Assembly: GCA_030148165.1 (NCBI GenBank)
Contig: JASBTZ010000007.1
Location: 434,001 to 498,000 of the forward strand
Reading direction: 5' to 3'
Length of the DNA stretch: 64,000 nt
DNA from: Bacteroidota bacterium
GTDB taxonomy: Bacteria; Bacteroidota; Bacteroidia; Flavobacteriales_D; Crocinitomicaceae
The notes beneath the pieces were generated by a model. The model had not been told where the DNA came from. It searched no databases and worked only from the letters and a program-made list of their open reading frames with translations. A program made the position numbers and the translations under genes. Below, one piece after another: positions 35,269 through 45,502 of this stretch (position 1 is its first letter; every line of letters begins with the position of its first letter).

Positions 35269-36368
35269 CAGATCAATTCTTCCAGCGTATTTACGATTTC
35301 AGCAGTTGCGTTCGGTTTACCTAGCTTTGCAATGTTTGCAGACATGACTTCTTTTCTCGAATTGTCTTGGAGGAGTTCCAGAGCCTTTGCTATTAAGACT
35401 TCTTTCGCATCAACATCTTTTACCAGAATAGCAGCGTCTTTTTCAACCAGAGCCATGGCATTTTTGGTCTGATGATCTTCAGCAACATTTGGAGAGGGAA
35501 CTAAAATCACCGGTTTACCGATAAGACACAGCTCGGATACTGAAATTGCTCCTGCTCTGGATATGACTATATCCGCAGCGGCATAGGCAAGATCCATTCG
35601 ATCAATGAACTGCATCATTTTAATATTTGAAGGGAGATTCGCGCCAACGGCCTCTTTTAACTTATTGTGATAGAGCTTTCCACATTGCCAGATCACCTGT
35701 ACTTCTGCCGGTATCTTTTGCAGGGACTCGGTCATGCTCTCATTGAGTGTCCTCGCTCCCAAACTACCTCCAATAATGAGCATTGTCTGCTTATCAGAGC
35801 TTAGTCCATAATATCTTAAAGCGTCTTCTTTCTTACCGGTAATATCGACCATATCGGAACGGGTTGGATTACCTGTTAAGATGATTTTATCTGCCGGAAA
35901 GAATCGATCTAATCCGTCGTAGGCGACACAAATTCGTTGTACTTTTTTTGCCAGAAGTTTGTTGGTTTTACCGGGAAATGAATTCTGTTCCTGAACAATG
36001 GAAGGAATGTTGAGCATGGTAGCTGCTTTCAGGGTTGGCCCACTGGCATAACCTCCTACACCGACGGCTACCTGTGGATTGAAATCCTTAATGATCTTTC
36101 TCGCTTTAAGAATGCTTTTAACAATTTTGAAAGGCAGTGCGAAATTAGACAAGGCCAGCTCACGTTTGAGACCTACTATTTCCAGACCAATGATCTTATA
36201 TCCTGCAGCTGGTACTTTTTCCATTTCCATCTTGCCAACAGCTCCTACAAACAAGATTTCAGCCTCCGGATTGCGTTTTCTGATCTCATCCGCTATGGCA
36301 ATTGCAGGGAAGATATGTCCTCCTGTTCCACCCCCTGATATGATTGCTCGTTCGATCCGTTTTTTCAT
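35268..36368 (-). CDS. murG: UDP-GlcNAc:lipid I N-acetylglucosaminyl transferase
   Basis: A 366-residue GT28 enzyme that converts lipid I to lipid II on the inner face of the membrane. It begins RAIISGGGTGGHIFPAIAIA (first G-loop), contains GVGGYASGPTLKAA (second G-loop near 105) and the C-domain block VISRAGAISVSELCLIGKP near 275 with PSPNVAEDHQTKNA. Length is usual. The gene is one base from ftsW, and mraY, which makes its substrate, is in the same operon. Confidence 0.96.
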   Translation of the reverse strand: MKKRIERAIISGGGTGGHIFPAIAIADEIRKRNPEAEILFVGAVGKMEMEKVPAAGYKIIGLEIVGLKRELALSNFALPFKIVKSILKARKIIKDFNPQVAVGVGGYASGPTLKAATMLNIPSIVQEQNSFPGKTNKLLAKKVQRICVAYDGLDRFFPADKIILTGNPTRSDMVDITGKKEDALRYYGLSSDKQTMLIIGGSLGARTLNESMTESLQKIPAEVQVIWQCGKLYHNKLKEAVGANLPSNIKMMQFIDRMDLAYAAADIVISRAGAISVSELCLIGKPVILVPSPNVAEDHQTKNAMALVEKDAAILVKDVDAKEVLIAKALELLQDNSRKEVMSANIAKLGKPNATAEIVNTLEELI

Positions 36369-36369
36369 C

Positions 36370-37539
36370 TTAGGCGCTTTGTAGTTGATTTTCTTCTTTT
36401 TCGCTTACGCCCTGTTGTCTGGCTGCAATGGATTGTACAATGCCAATTGCCAGACAGGTCATGATCAGCGCAGAACCACCCATAGCAAGCAATGGCATAT
36501 TCTGACCGGTTACCGGAAATATCCCAGTGCAAACGAGCATGTTTACTGTGGCCTGACTTAGGATGAGCATTCCTATCCCGACACAGACATAGGTGTCGAA
36601 GTTATTTTTGGAATTGAGACCAATCCGCATGATACGATAGAGCAATATCAAGTAAAGCAGTATGAGTATTATTGCGAACAAGGACCCGAATTCTTCCACA
36701 AAACTGGCGTAATAGAAGTCAGCATATGCCTCCGGGATAAATGACTTTAGCTCACCATCGCCAACTCCTTTTCCAAAGATGGAACCCGAATAAATAGCCA
36801 ACTCAGCATTCATTGATTGTGAATTTGCAATTACATTTTTTTCATCATCGATCTTATTTAGAATCCGTTTCTCCCAGGTATCATAACGAGGAAGAATATT
36901 GAGATCAGGGGCGGCTTTATGAATCAGCACTATAAAAAACAATAAACCTATACCACCTCCGATGATACTTAGGATCTTTAAGATCGGAGCTCGCCCTAAA
37001 AATAGCAGGGCAGTAGCTACCGCAAACAAAATCGCTGCGGTCGAAAAGTTGTCTTTGACAATCAGTCCACAAATGATAATAATCGGTAACATGACGGTCC
37101 AGAAACCGTCTTTCCATTGATCAAGTTTGTCTTTCTTTTTTATCAGCAAGCGTGAAACGTAAATGATCAATGCGAGTTTCGCAAAATCTGATGATTGGAA
37201 GGTGAGACCAACAAAAGGAATTCGTACCCATCGCCCTGCATTATTCACCTTTGTTCCGAAAAAGAAGGTAAAGATGAGAAGGGCTATTGCCAGGTAAAAA
37301 GCAAACTTTGAAAGCTGAGAAATGTATTTTGGATCTTTGCGATGGACCCAATACATAACACCCAGTCCTATTAGTACATAGACAAAGTGTTTAAAGAGAT
37401 ATTTGAATGGAGTACCTCCTTCTACCTTGACGAGAATCGGCACAAAACTATATACCGTTACCAATGAAAAGGCGAGCATCAACAGTGTGATGATCCAGAT
37501 CACGCCGTCTCCTTTCAGATATTTCAGGACTTTATCCAT
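36370..37539 (-). CDS. ftsW: SEDS glycosyltransferase FtsW
   Basis: A 389-residue SEDS protein with about ten membrane helices that polymerises lipid II into glycan at the septum with FtsI. Conserved blocks include RWVRIPFVGLTFQSSDFAKLALI near residue 105, VKDNFSTAAILF near 165, GSIFGKGVGDGELKSFIPEAY near 255 (with the catalytic Asp region) and TGIFPVTGQNMPLLAMGGSAL near 340. The C-terminus is short and cytoplasmic. FtsI lies in the same operon, so FtsW is preferred over RodA. Confidence 0.94.
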   Translation of the reverse strand: MDKVLKYLKGDGVIWIITLLMLAFSLVTVYSFVPILVKVEGGTPFKYLFKHFVYVLIGLGVMYWVHRKDPKYISQLSKFAFYLAIALLIFTFFFGTKVNNAGRWVRIPFVGLTFQSSDFAKLALIIYVSRLLIKKKDKLDQWKDGFWTVMLPIIIICGLIVKDNFSTAAILFAVATALLFLGRAPILKILSIIGGGIGLLFFIVLIHKAAPDLNILPRYDTWEKRILNKIDDEKNVIANSQSMNAELAIYSGSIFGKGVGDGELKSFIPEAYADFYYASFVEEFGSLFAIILILLYLILLYRIMRIGLNSKNNFDTYVCVGIGMLILSQATVNMLVCTGIFPVTGQNMPLLAMGGSALIMTCLAIGIVQSIAARQQGVSEKEENQLQSA

Positions 37540-38003
37540 TAACTAGCGAACTCCCAGAAAAATTCCAGATCGGAACAGTTATCAGAATCATCAGTTGTAA
37601 ACAAAAGAATCTTCTTCTCGTTGCTGATAGCTTGAAGTAGCTGAATTGCATGATCAATACTTCCCACAGCTGCTACGTTACCAACATTATCGTACAGTTC
37701 TTTTTTGAATTGAATGTTTCCCTGATCATAGATGATCACGTGATCCAATTGATTTTGAATCTCCGGATAGTAAGTCAATGCACAACGCAATTGCTCGTGT
37801 CGTGCGAGCCAAACCACCGGAAAAGGAAAATTCTGAACAACCGTTGCCAGGTTTTCGAAATTAGGTGCGGCCCAGGAAAAGGTATCCATACCAAGTGTCT
37901 TTCCATGTCCCTGCATGGAAATTCGCTTGCGAATTTCTTCTAAGCCCTCCTTTCGGGCCTTGATCAATTCGTCTTCAAGGTTCGTGATTAGTTTCTTATT
38001 CAT
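37539..38003 (-). CDS. Uncharacterised protein between murD and ftsW, similar to MurD C-terminal domain
   Basis: A 154-residue cytoplasmic protein inserted into the usual murD-ftsW order, with 1-bp spacing to murD and a one-base overlap with ftsW, so it belongs to the operon. The first 30 residues are a charged helix. Residues 60-152 can be aligned by eye with the MurD C-terminal domain: PVVWLARHEQ against PTVWIVGGVDKG, HVIIYDQGNIQFK against AIICLGKDNKKIK, VGSIDHAIQLLQ against TSSAMEAVAYGY, and KILLFTTDDSDNCSDLEFF against TVLLSPACASFDLFENF. The DKG and SPACASFD residues that MurD uses for catalysis are lost, and no ATP or MurNAc domain is present. It could be a regulator or partner of Mur enzymes. 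Homology is inferred, not proven. Confidence 0.7.
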   Translation of the reverse strand: MNKKLITNLEDELIKARKEGLEEIRKRISMQGHGKTLGMDTFSWAAPNFENLATVVQNFPFPVVWLARHEQLRCALTYYPEIQNQLDHVIIYDQGNIQFKKELYDNVGNVAAVGSIDHAIQLLQAISNEKKILLFTTDDSDNCSDLEFFWEFAS

Positions 38004-38004
38004 T

Positions 38005-39351
38005 TTAAAGTGATCTTACGGCTTTCTTAAATTCATTACCTCTCTCTTCAAAGTTTTCGAACAAGTCGAAGCTTGCACATGCAGGCGACAGAAGTACCGT
38101 CTCATCTTTGGATGCCAGACGATATCCATAAGCAACCGCCTCCATTGCCGAGCTTGTTTCGTAAATGTGTTCGATGTGCGGACCGAAGGCTTCTTTGATC
38201 TTCTTGTTGTCTTTACCAAGGCAGATGATGGCTTTCACCTTTTCTTTGACAAGATCAGTAAGCTCGGTGTAGTCATTTCCTTTGTCCACACCACCGACGA
38301 TCCAAACGGTTGGTTTGTCCATGCTTTCAAGTGCGAACCAGGTTGAGTTTACATTGGTCGCTTTTGAGTCATTGATAAACTCGATGCCATGTACCTTGGC
38401 GACGAACTCCAGACGGTGTTCAACATTAACGAAGTCAGCAAGACTTTCGCGAACGATTTCTTTTCTGATTTCGAGGATTCTTGACGCTATTCCAGACGCC
38501 AGAGAATTTTGGGTATTGTGTTTACCCTTGAGTGCTAATTCATGAATTGACATAGTGAATTGATTGTTTATGTTTATTGTTAATTGTTCCTTGTTATCGA
38601 CATAACCTCCTTGGGCTATGACCTCCTTCAATGAGAAAGGGGCTTTTTTTGCTTTTATGGTTCTCTTTTCTACTTCGGCTCGGATGATCGGGTCGTCATA
38701 ATTGTAAATGAACCAGTCTTCTTCACCTTGGTTTTGAATGATTCTGAATTTGGAATCGACATACTTTTGCATATCGTCATCGTATCTGTCCAAATGGTCG
38801 GGTGTTATATTCATTAGTATGGCGATATCTGCTCTAAAGTCGTACATGCCATCCAGCTGAAATGAGCTCAGCTCGAGAACATACCAGTCGTGATTTGTGG
38901 TGGCAACCTGTTTAGCGAAACTGTCGCCGATATTACCTGCAATTCCTGCATCGACACCAGCCTTTTCCAGAATGTGGTGTGTCAGAAGGGTCGTAGTGGT
39001 TTTACCGTTACTTCCTGTAATACAGATCGTTTTGGCTTTGTTGTAATACCCGGCAAACTCGATTTCCGAAATCACTTTAATTCCTCTATTAGTAAGTAGT
39101 TGAATGATCGGACTCGAATCCGGAATCCCAGGAGATTTTATGGCAAGCTCTGCTTCGGTCATGCGGTCTTCCGTGTGACCACCCTCTTCCCATTCAATTG
39201 AAAGCGAATTGAGCTCAGCTTTGACCTTGTCACTGATCGTACCGTAGTCAGATACAAAGACTTTCCAGCCCTGTTTCAAAGCCAGAACAGCTGCACCTAC
39301 GCCCGATTCACCTGCGCCAAGAATAACGATATGTTTTCCCTGATCCTGCAA
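38005..39351 (-). CDS. murD: UDP-N-acetylmuramoylalanine-D-glutamate ligase
   Basis: A 448-residue Mur ligase adding D-Glu. It begins HIVILGAGESGVGAAVLALKQ, has the P-loop TGSNGKTTTTLLTHHIL near 112, NITPDHLDRYDD near 180, the diagnostic VEHRLEFVAKVHGIEFINDSKATN block split by NDSKATN near 315, VWIVGGVDKGNDY near 345 and LLSPACASFDLFENFEERG near 415. Length and motifs are as expected for MurD. It is one base from mraY and from the MurD-like orphan. Confidence 0.97.
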   Translation of the reverse strand: MQDQGKHIVILGAGESGVGAAVLALKQGWKVFVSDYGTISDKVKAELNSLSIEWEEGGHTEDRMTEAELAIKSPGIPDSSPIIQLLTNRGIKVISEIEFAGYYNKAKTICITGSNGKTTTTLLTHHILEKAGVDAGIAGNIGDSFAKQVATTNHDWYVLELSSFQLDGMYDFRADIAILMNITPDHLDRYDDDMQKYVDSKFRIIQNQGEEDWFIYNYDDPIIRAEVEKRTIKAKKAPFSLKEVIAQGGYVDNKEQLTININNQFTMSIHELALKGKHNTQNSLASGIASRILEIRKEIVRESLADFVNVEHRLEFVAKVHGIEFINDSKATNVNSTWFALESMDKPTVWIVGGVDKGNDYTELTDLVKEKVKAIICLGKDNKKIKEAFGPHIEHIYETSSAMEAVAYGYRLASKDETVLLSPACASFDLFENFEERGNEFKKAVRSL

Positions 39352-39352
39352 G

Positions 39353-40600
39353 CTATCTCACCTTAAGTGTTACGATGGTTATTACTGCCAGAAGAATCGC
39401 GACGATCCAAAATCGAGCAACGATCTTGGCTTCATGAAATCCTTTTTTCTGATAATGATGATGCAGCGGTGCCATCCGGAATATCCGCCTACCCTCCCCA
39501 TATTTTTTACGGGTGTATTTGAAGTAACCTACCTGCATTATGACAGATAGATTCTCTATTAGGAATACCCCGCAAAGAATCGGGATCAATAGTTCCTTTC
39601 GTATTGAAATGGCAAATACTGCGATAATTCCTCCTAATGCCAGACTTCCTGTATCTCCCATGAAAACCTGAGCAGGGAAGGAGTTGTACCAAAGAAACCC
39701 GACACACGCACCGACAAAAGCGGATATGAATATTACCATCTCTTCTGCAAAGGGGATGTACATAACATCCAGATAATCCGCGAAGCGAACGTTCGAGCTG
39801 ACATAGGCCAGGATCGCCAGCGCGATACCTGTAATAGCTGAGGTACCCGTGGCGAGTCCGTCAAGACCATCGGTCATGTTAGCACCGTTCGAGACGGCAA
39901 TCACTATGAAGATCACAACCGGAATAAACAATAACCAACCGTATGTTCCGGCCCAATCACCGATCAACCAGTTGTAGTTGAATTCGTTGTTTTTGATAAA
40001 AGGAATGGTAGTGGTCATGTCATCCGTTACGATCCATTTCGAATTATCACCTTCATCCATGTCAGCGTGCATCTTGGTTACGAATGATTCACCTGCCTGA
40101 AGCTTGTAATCCACCGGCACATTCTTGTGCACCTGGATATCCGGATGGAAATAAAGAATACAACCAACGATCAATCCAACACCCACCTGACCGACGACTT
40201 TGAATCGTCCTGCCAATCCTTCTTTATTCTTTTTAAATACTTTGATGTAATCATCTATGAAGCCTATCGCACCTAACCACACTGTCGCGATAAGCATGGT
40301 GATAATGTAGATATTGTGTAGCTTACCAAATAGAAGCGTTGGTATCAGAATGGCGCTAAGAATAATAATACCTCCCATGGTTGGTGTCCCTGACTTTTGA
40401 AGTTGTCCTTCCAGCCCTAGGTCTCTGACTGTCTCACCAATCTGCTGCTTTTGAAGTTTCGCGATGATCTTCTTCCCGAATAACATCGAAACGATCAGGG
40501 AGGTGATCAAAGCCATGGCAGCTCTAAACGAGATATAGTCGAAAAGGCCCGCTCCGGGGAAATTCATTTTATCGAGATATTCAAATAAATAATACAGCAT
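39353..40600 (-). CDS. mraY: Phospho-MurNAc-pentapeptide transferase
   Basis: A 415-residue polytopic membrane enzyme that joins phospho-MurNAc-pentapeptide to undecaprenyl phosphate, giving lipid I. Conserved residues lie in [11 protein letters not shown] (71-81), [13 protein letters not shown] (Asp 116/117), [15 protein letters not shown] near 235 and [11 protein letters not shown] near 375. Compared with the 360-residue E. coli enzyme there is an extra, hydrophilic stretch at about residues 155-200 ([13 protein letters not shown] to DDMTTTIPF), which from topology should be periplasmic. It overlaps murE by one base. Confidence 0.96.
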   Translation of the reverse strand: MLYYLFEYLDKMNFPGAGLFDYISFRAAMALITSLIVSMLFGKKIIAKLQKQQIGETVRDLGLEGQLQKSGTPTMGGIIILSAILIPTLLFGKLHNIYIITMLIATVWLGAIGFIDDYIKVFKKNKEGLAGRFKVVGQVGVGLIVGCILYFHPDIQVHKNVPVDYKLQAGESFVTKMHADMDEGDNSKWIVTDDMTTTIPFIKNNEFNYNWLIGDWAGTYGWLLFIPVVIFIVIAVSNGANMTDGLDGLATGTSAITGIALAILAYVSSNVRFADYLDVMYIPFAEEMVIFISAFVGACVGFLWYNSFPAQVFMGDTGSLALGGIIAVFAISIRKELLIPILCGVFLIENLSVIMQVGYFKYTRKKYGEGRRIFRMAPLHHHYQKKGFHEAKIVARFWIVAILLAVITIVTLKVR

Positions 40601-42060
40601 TACTTGTTTAGTTTGGTGAATAGTTCGTTAATGGTTTGTTTATCGTCGAAATCATGTTTGACCCCTTTGATCTCCTGATATTTTTCGTGCCCTTTACCGG
40701 CAACCAGAATAATATCGTTTGCTTCGGCCATGGAGACAGCTGTCTTAATAGCCTGTTTACGATCAGTTATTGACAGGGTCTTTTTGAAATTCAAAGCATC
40801 GACACCCTTCATCATATCTTCAATGATGTCGTCGGGATCTTCCGACCGAGGATTGTCGGAAGTAAGGATGACCTTATCAGAAAGCTTACATGCAATCTCT
40901 GCCATGAGAGGACGCTTTGTCTTGTCACGATCTCCACCACATCCCACAACTGTGTAGACCGTTTCATTTCGCGTTCGAATATTATCGATGGTTTTAAGTA
41001 CATTTTCCAGTGCATCGGGTGTATGCGCATAGTCGACGATAGCTGTTATACCACTTTGGCTAATCATGTGTTGAAATCTTCCGTCAACCGGTTCAAGTTC
41101 ACTGATGACACGCAGGGTTTCCCCGGAATCTTCTCCCAGCTCTTCCGCAATGGCATAAACAGCAAGCAAATTATAAGCGTTAAAGCTTCCGATCAATTTC
41201 GACCACAGCTCAATGCCATTGATCAGTAGTAAAAGTCCCGTGAACTGATTCTCCAGAATCTTCGCTTTGTAATCAGCAATATTCTTAAGCGCGTATGTAC
41301 GCTTCCTGGCCTTTGTGTTCTGGAGCATCACTTCACCATTCTTGTCGTCGACATTGACCAATGCGAAGGATTCCTTTGGAAGGCCATCGAAAAAGGATTT
41401 TTTGACACGCAGGTACTCCTTGAAAGTTTCGTGATAATCAAGATGATCATGGGTGATATTGGTAAATGCACCTCCTCTGAAATGCAAACCACCGATTCTA
41501 TGTTGATGTATGGCGTGAGAACTGACTTCCATGAAGCAATGCGTTACTCCTTCGTCGACCATTTTTCTCAGTAAAGAGTTCAAGGATACAGGATCAGGAG
41601 TGGTGTGCGTTGATGGAACATTTTCTTCACCGATCTTATTCACTACGGTAGACAGTAGTCCGCACTTATAGCCTAGCTTGGTAAAAACTTCGAATAGCAA
41701 GGTCGTAATGGTCGTTTTTCCATTGGTTCCGGTAACACCAATCAATTTGAGTTCTTTTGACGGTTCGTCATAAAAATTGTTCGCCATTATAGCGAGCGCC
41801 TTGGAGGTGTTCTCAACGATTATCAGGTTTACCGAAGCAGGCACCGTCACATCCTTATCGGCTATGATGGTTGAGCAGCCATTTTCAATCGCCTGGGAAA
41901 TAAAGTCGTGACCATCAGACACAGATCCTCTGATGGCAACGAAAGCGCTATTGGCAGTTGCTTTGCGCGAATCAAATGCAATCGATTCAATCGTGACCCC
42001 AGTATTACCGTTGACGGCGATAATATTTACGTTGTACAATATGTCTGTTAAAAGCTTCAC
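40600..42060 (-). CDS. murE: UDP-MurNAc-tripeptide synthetase (meso-diaminopimelate adding)
   Basis: A 486-residue Mur ligase. The N-domain starts with [21 protein letters not shown], the P-loop is [15 protein letters not shown] near 110, the TTPDP block near 150 binds the substrate, and [14 protein letters not shown] near 330 begins the C-domain. The specificity motif reads DNPRSEDP near 410; DNPR is the form found in enzymes that add meso-diaminopimelate, so the wall should be of the A1-gamma type. The start of murE overlaps the end of ftsI by 4 bases. Confidence 0.96.
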   Translation of the reverse strand: MKLLTDILYNVNIIAVNGNTGVTIESIAFDSRKATANSAFVAIRGSVSDGHDFISQAIENGCSTIIADKDVTVPASVNLIIVENTSKALAIMANNFYDEPSKELKLIGVTGTNGKTTITTLLFEVFTKLGYKCGLLSTVVNKIGEENVPSTHTTPDPVSLNSLLRKMVDEGVTHCFMEVSSHAIHQHRIGGLHFRGGAFTNITHDHLDYHETFKEYLRVKKSFFDGLPKESFALVNVDDKNGEVMLQNTKARKRTYALKNIADYKAKILENQFTGLLLLINGIELWSKLIGSFNAYNLLAVYAIAEELGEDSGETLRVISELEPVDGRFQHMISQSGITAIVDYAHTPDALENVLKTIDNIRTRNETVYTVVGCGGDRDKTKRPLMAEIACKLSDKVILTSDNPRSEDPDDIIEDMMKGVDALNFKKTLSITDRKQAIKTAVSMAEANDIILVAGKGHEKYQEIKGVKHDFDDKQTINELFTKLNK

Positions 42061-44162
42061 TTCTTCAATTCGATCTTTATTACTTTTCCCTTAATTATTT
42101 CTGTTCCCGGATCCATCGATTGTTTAATCACTTTTCCGAAGCCTTTTATTTCTGCCCGAAGCCCTGTTCGTTCGATCAGGTAGATGGCATCTTTGGCGGT
42201 CATGCCGATCACATTAGGTACCGTCGTTACTCCCACATACCTCTCTTCAAGCTTAACTGATCTGGATCCGGTGTTCGTGTTCACCCATTCTCCTGAACCG
42301 GAATTGTGCCGTTTGATGTTAAATGCTTTGTAAACCTGATTGAGGTGGTAGCGACTGCCATCTTTTGAAACAGGTAGGTCATTTTTACGCGAGTCAGAAC
42401 CATTGACTGGTTGGTGATACTCCAGGCTGGATGCATATACTTTATTGGCAATTGCGTTAAACACCGTTCCTGATACTACGGCTCCGTAAATATTCTTTGT
42501 TGGTGCAGAGATTACCACAATACATGAATAAATCGGATCGTCTGCGGGGAAGTAACCCACGAATGAAGCCTGATATTTTTTCTCACCTTCAACCGTGTTG
42601 AAATTGTCAAGTATCTGTGCCGTTCCTGTCTTACCGGCGATATCGAAATACGCAGACTGAAGGGCTTTTCCGGTTCCTCTCTTAACAACACCATCCAGAC
42701 ATTTTTGTAAGTCTTTAAGTGTGCTTTCTGAACAGATTCGTTCCTTAATAACGACAGGAGGGAAGGTCTCAACCACTTGATTTGCCCTGGTAATCTCACG
42801 AACGAATTGCGGTTTAACTAACTTCCCGTTATTTGCGACTGCATTGTAAAATGTTAAGGTCTGGAGAGGCGTTTGTTGTACCTCGTATCCTATGGCCATC
42901 CAAGGCAATGAAAGACCAGACCATTGCGGCATTCCGGGTTCATAGAGGGTTGGTTTTGGTTCACCTTTGATTGGTATACCGAGTGAATCTCCAAGTCCGA
43001 AACTCTTTAATCTATCGACGAAGGCTTGGGGCTCACTTTTATATGCGTCGTTGATAATTTCCGAGAAGACGTTTGAAGAAACTTCAAATGCTTCCTGAAT
43101 GGAAATTTCACCATAACCTCCTTGATGTGAGTCATACAGACGATCATTATAGAATTTGTAAACCCCTTTCGCATTAACGCGATCCTGGAGTGTAATTTTT
43201 CCATCTTCAAGGGCTGCCATTAATGAGGCTAGCTTGAAAGTTGACCCCGGAACCTCTTTAGTTCCTATAGCTTTGTTGTATGATTCGTAGTAATTACCAT
43301 TTTCATGTTTTTTCAGGTTGACAATCGCTTTGATGTAGCCTGTTTTTACGTCCATCACGATCACGCAGCCACTTTCTGCCTCCTGCTTTTGCATCTGATT
43401 CATGAGCTCAGTGTGGGCTACTTCCTGAATTTCCTTATCGATGGTTGTGACGACATTTGCCCCTTCAACAGGCTCTTTTATGATTGGCCCGATCTTTTTC
43501 CAACCGGTTGATATCTTTTGTTCCACCTCTTCTCCGGGCTCTCCGCGCAAGTAGCTATCGTACGCACCTTCTATTCCGACCATTAGGTAATTGCCATTAT
43601 TTTCACGGATGTAGCCTAGTGTTCGTTTCATTAATTCGCCGTGTGGTCTTTTCCGGATAATGATCTCTTCATTGTCGATCAACCCTCCTTTCAATCTGCC
43701 CTTTTCGAAAATCGGCATCTTACGAAGTGCTTTGCGTTCCTCATTCGTAGCCTTCTTATGGATCAGTAAGTAGCGCGATTTTCTGTCACGACCTGCACGA
43801 ATAAAGTCTTCGTATTCTTTGGCGGTCTTATTGGGAAACAGTTTGTTGAGTTCAAGACTTAGCTTCTTGATCTCTTCCTCAAAAAGATCATTGTCAATTA
43901 CGGTAGGATCCATGTGGATATCAAAGAAGGAGATAGAAGTCACCAAAGGGGTGTAGTTGTTATCCAGAATCTGCCCTCTTCTAGGTTCACGTTTAACAGT
44001 ACGGGTGGGAATCACTTCGTTGCCGTCGGTAGAAGCCATGAAATATGGTTTACCACCCTCAAACTGGATACTGACGGTTTTAACGATGACCACGAGCATG
44101 AGAATGACGAATCCGAAGTAGATCAGATAAGCTCTCCAGTATATGTCCTTCTTATCACTCAT
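42057..44162 (-). CDS. ftsI: Septal transpeptidase FtsI/PBP with PASTA domain
   Basis: A class B penicillin-binding protein that cross-links septal peptidoglycan. I use the ATG at 44162 (MSDKKDIYWRAY); an ATG at 44177 adds five residues. One helix lies at about 9-30, the dimerisation domain to about 240, then the transpeptidase domain with SxxK in GSTFKLASLMAAL, SxN in EVSSNVFSE and KTGT in AGKTGTAQILDN. The last 65 residues form one PASTA repeat (VPNVIGMTAKDAIYLIERTG), a feature of the Bacteroidota/Gram-positive type and absent in E. coli FtsI. It overlaps ftsL by 8 bp (ATGAGTGA). Confidence 0.95.
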   Translation of the reverse strand: MSDKKDIYWRAYLIYFGFVILMLVVIVKTVSIQFEGGKPYFMASTDGNEVIPTRTVKREPRRGQILDNNYTPLVTSISFFDIHMDPTVIDNDLFEEEIKKLSLELNKLFPNKTAKEYEDFIRAGRDRKSRYLLIHKKATNEERKALRKMPIFEKGRLKGGLIDNEEIIIRKRPHGELMKRTLGYIRENNGNYLMVGIEGAYDSYLRGEPGEEVEQKISTGWKKIGPIIKEPVEGANVVTTIDKEIQEVAHTELMNQMQKQEAESGCVIVMDVKTGYIKAIVNLKKHENGNYYESYNKAIGTKEVPGSTFKLASLMAALEDGKITLQDRVNAKGVYKFYNDRLYDSHQGGYGEISIQEAFEVSSNVFSEIINDAYKSEPQAFVDRLKSFGLGDSLGIPIKGEPKPTLYEPGMPQWSGLSLPWMAIGYEVQQTPLQTLTFYNAVANNGKLVKPQFVREITRANQVVETFPPVVIKERICSESTLKDLQKCLDGVVKRGTGKALQSAYFDIAGKTGTAQILDNFNTVEGEKKYQASFVGYFPADDPIYSCIVVISAPTKNIYGAVVSGTVFNAIANKVYASSLEYHQPVNGSDSRKNDLPVSKDGSRYHLNQVYKAFNIKRHNSGSGEWVNTNTGSRSVKLEERYVGVTTVPNVIGMTAKDAIYLIERTGLRAEIKGFGKVIKQSMDPGTEIIKGKVIKIELKK

Positions 44163-44595
44163 TCTTGTCTTTTTCAATTCGAATCACCTTGGTTGGATTG
44201 GTGGTTTCCTTTAATCCTGAATTCTCCAATTTTTTGATGAGAATTGCGCGTTGTGTATTTTCTTCGAGCCTCGCTTTTGCATCGAAGTATTCACTGGTGG
44301 TTTGATCTAATTCCTTTTGTGTTTTAATCACATTGCTTGAAAGCTGCTTACCGTAGTAACCTTTTCCGACGGTTACGATCAATAAAAACATGAGGAAGAA
44401 GATGAAGTTGAGATTGTTCAGGATGAACTCCTTGGTGAGGAAGTCTCCATTCAAAATCTGAACGAATGCACTTGGTCCGTTCGACTTTTTTCTAGTCGCA
44501 GTTGTAGCCTTTTTTCGTTTTTTCTTTTTCTTCTTCTCAGCCTTGACTTTTTCCATTGCGTCTTGCTGAGCTCTATCCAGATATTCGTTATCCAT
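44155..44595 (-). CDS. ftsL: FtsL-like cell division protein
   Basis: A bitopic membrane protein of about 146 residues. The N-terminus is cytoplasmic and rich in Lys (KAEKKKKKKRKKATT). One helix lies near 60-80 (FIFFLMFLLIVTVGKGYYG), followed by a periplasmic coiled coil (NVIKTQKELDQTTSEYFDAKARLEENT). Sequence, size, topology and position between rsmH and ftsI identify it as FtsL, although FtsL sequences are poorly conserved. The ATG at 44595 fits better than that at 44607, because it gives the same 8-bp overlap with the upstream stop as seen at ftsI. Confidence 0.85.
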   Translation of the reverse strand: MDNEYLDRAQQDAMEKVKAEKKKKKKRKKATTATRKKSNGPSAFVQILNGDFLTKEFILNNLNFIFFLMFLLIVTVGKGYYGKQLSSNVIKTQKELDQTTSEYFDAKARLEENTQRAILIKKLENSGLKETTNPTKVIRIEKDKNE

Positions 44596-45502
44596 TTCTC
44601 TCAGCAATTCTTAGTTTGGCACTTCGTGCCCGGTTGTTTGTTTCTATTTCCTTTTCATTTGCAGTGATCGGATGCCGCACGACCTCGGTAAAGTCTTTGA
44701 TTACGTTTCCGTAAAAGTCCTTTTCTATTTCACCGCTGATCGAACCTCGTTTCATAAAGTTTTTAACCATGCGGTCTTCCAGCGAGTGATATGCCATGAC
44801 AACTAATCTGCCCCCTGGCTTCATAACTTCGGCACAGCTATCTAAAAACTCTTCCAGCGCTTTCATTTCGTCATTAACTTCGATGCGAATGGCTTGAAAA
44901 ACCTGGGCGAGGTATTTGTTTTCTTTTCGAGGCGGAATACATGTTTTGATGGCTGTTATCAGCTCTTGCGTGGTGTTGATTTCACCCGAAGATCGTTCGA
45001 GTAAAATGGTGTTAACAAGCTTGCGGGCATTAGCGATTTCACCGTATGAGCGAAAAATCCTTAGCAATTCATCTTCTTCATAATTGTTGATGACTTCAGC
45101 GGCACTTAATTCACTCTGTTGATTCATCCTCATATCCAAGGGGGCCTCCTGACGGATAGAAAATCCGCGTTCTGCCTCATCGAATTGATGGGATGAAACA
45201 CCAAGATCTGCTAAAATTCCATCGACCTGACCTGCCTGCATAAGCTTCAGGTGATTTTTCATATGAGCGAAATTGGCCGCTATGAAGAAAAAATTAGGAG
45301 CGGACCAAGCGTTTTCCCGGGCATCCGGATCCTGGTCGAAAACGTAGAGTTTTCCTTTCTGATCGAGCTTTTCAAAAATAGCTTTAGAATGCCCTCCGCC
45401 ACCAAAAGTTACATCGACATATGTGCCGTCGGGTTTGATTTGAAGTGCCTCGATGCACTCTGATAGCATTACAGGTATGTGGTATGCGGCACTATTCGTC
45501 AT
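44588..45502 (-). CDS. rsmH: 16S rRNA (cytosine1402-N4)-methyltransferase
   Basis: A 304-residue class I SAM methyltransferase (formerly MraW). It starts YHIPVMLSECIEAL, binds SAM at YVDVTFGGGGHSKAIFE, contains LADLGVSSHQFDEAERGFS near residue 98 and PLDMRMNQ, and the helical insert with NARKLVN and PPRKENKYLAQVFQAIRIEVNDE. The end VMAYHSLEDRMVKNFM is typical. It modifies C1402 in the decoding centre. It overlaps mraZ by 11 bp. Confidence 0.97.
   Translation of the reverse strand: MTNSAAYHIPVMLSECIEALQIKPDGTYVDVTFGGGGHSKAIFEKLDQKGKLYVFDQDPDARENAWSAPNFFFIAANFAHMKNHLKLMQAGQVDGILADLGVSSHQFDEAERGFSIRQEAPLDMRMNQQSELSAAEVINNYEEDELLRIFRSYGEIANARKLVNTILLERSSGEINTTQELITAIKTCIPPRKENKYLAQVFQAIRIEVNDEMKALEEFLDSCAEVMKPGGRLVVMAYHSLEDRMVKNFMKRGSISGEIEKDFYGNVIKDFTEVVRHPITANEKEIETNNRARSAKLRIAERNG

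Noticed and set aside
36917-37117. Overlapping minus-strand frame within ftsW
   Set aside because: Shadow frame of a conserved membrane protein gene; no start context or family support.
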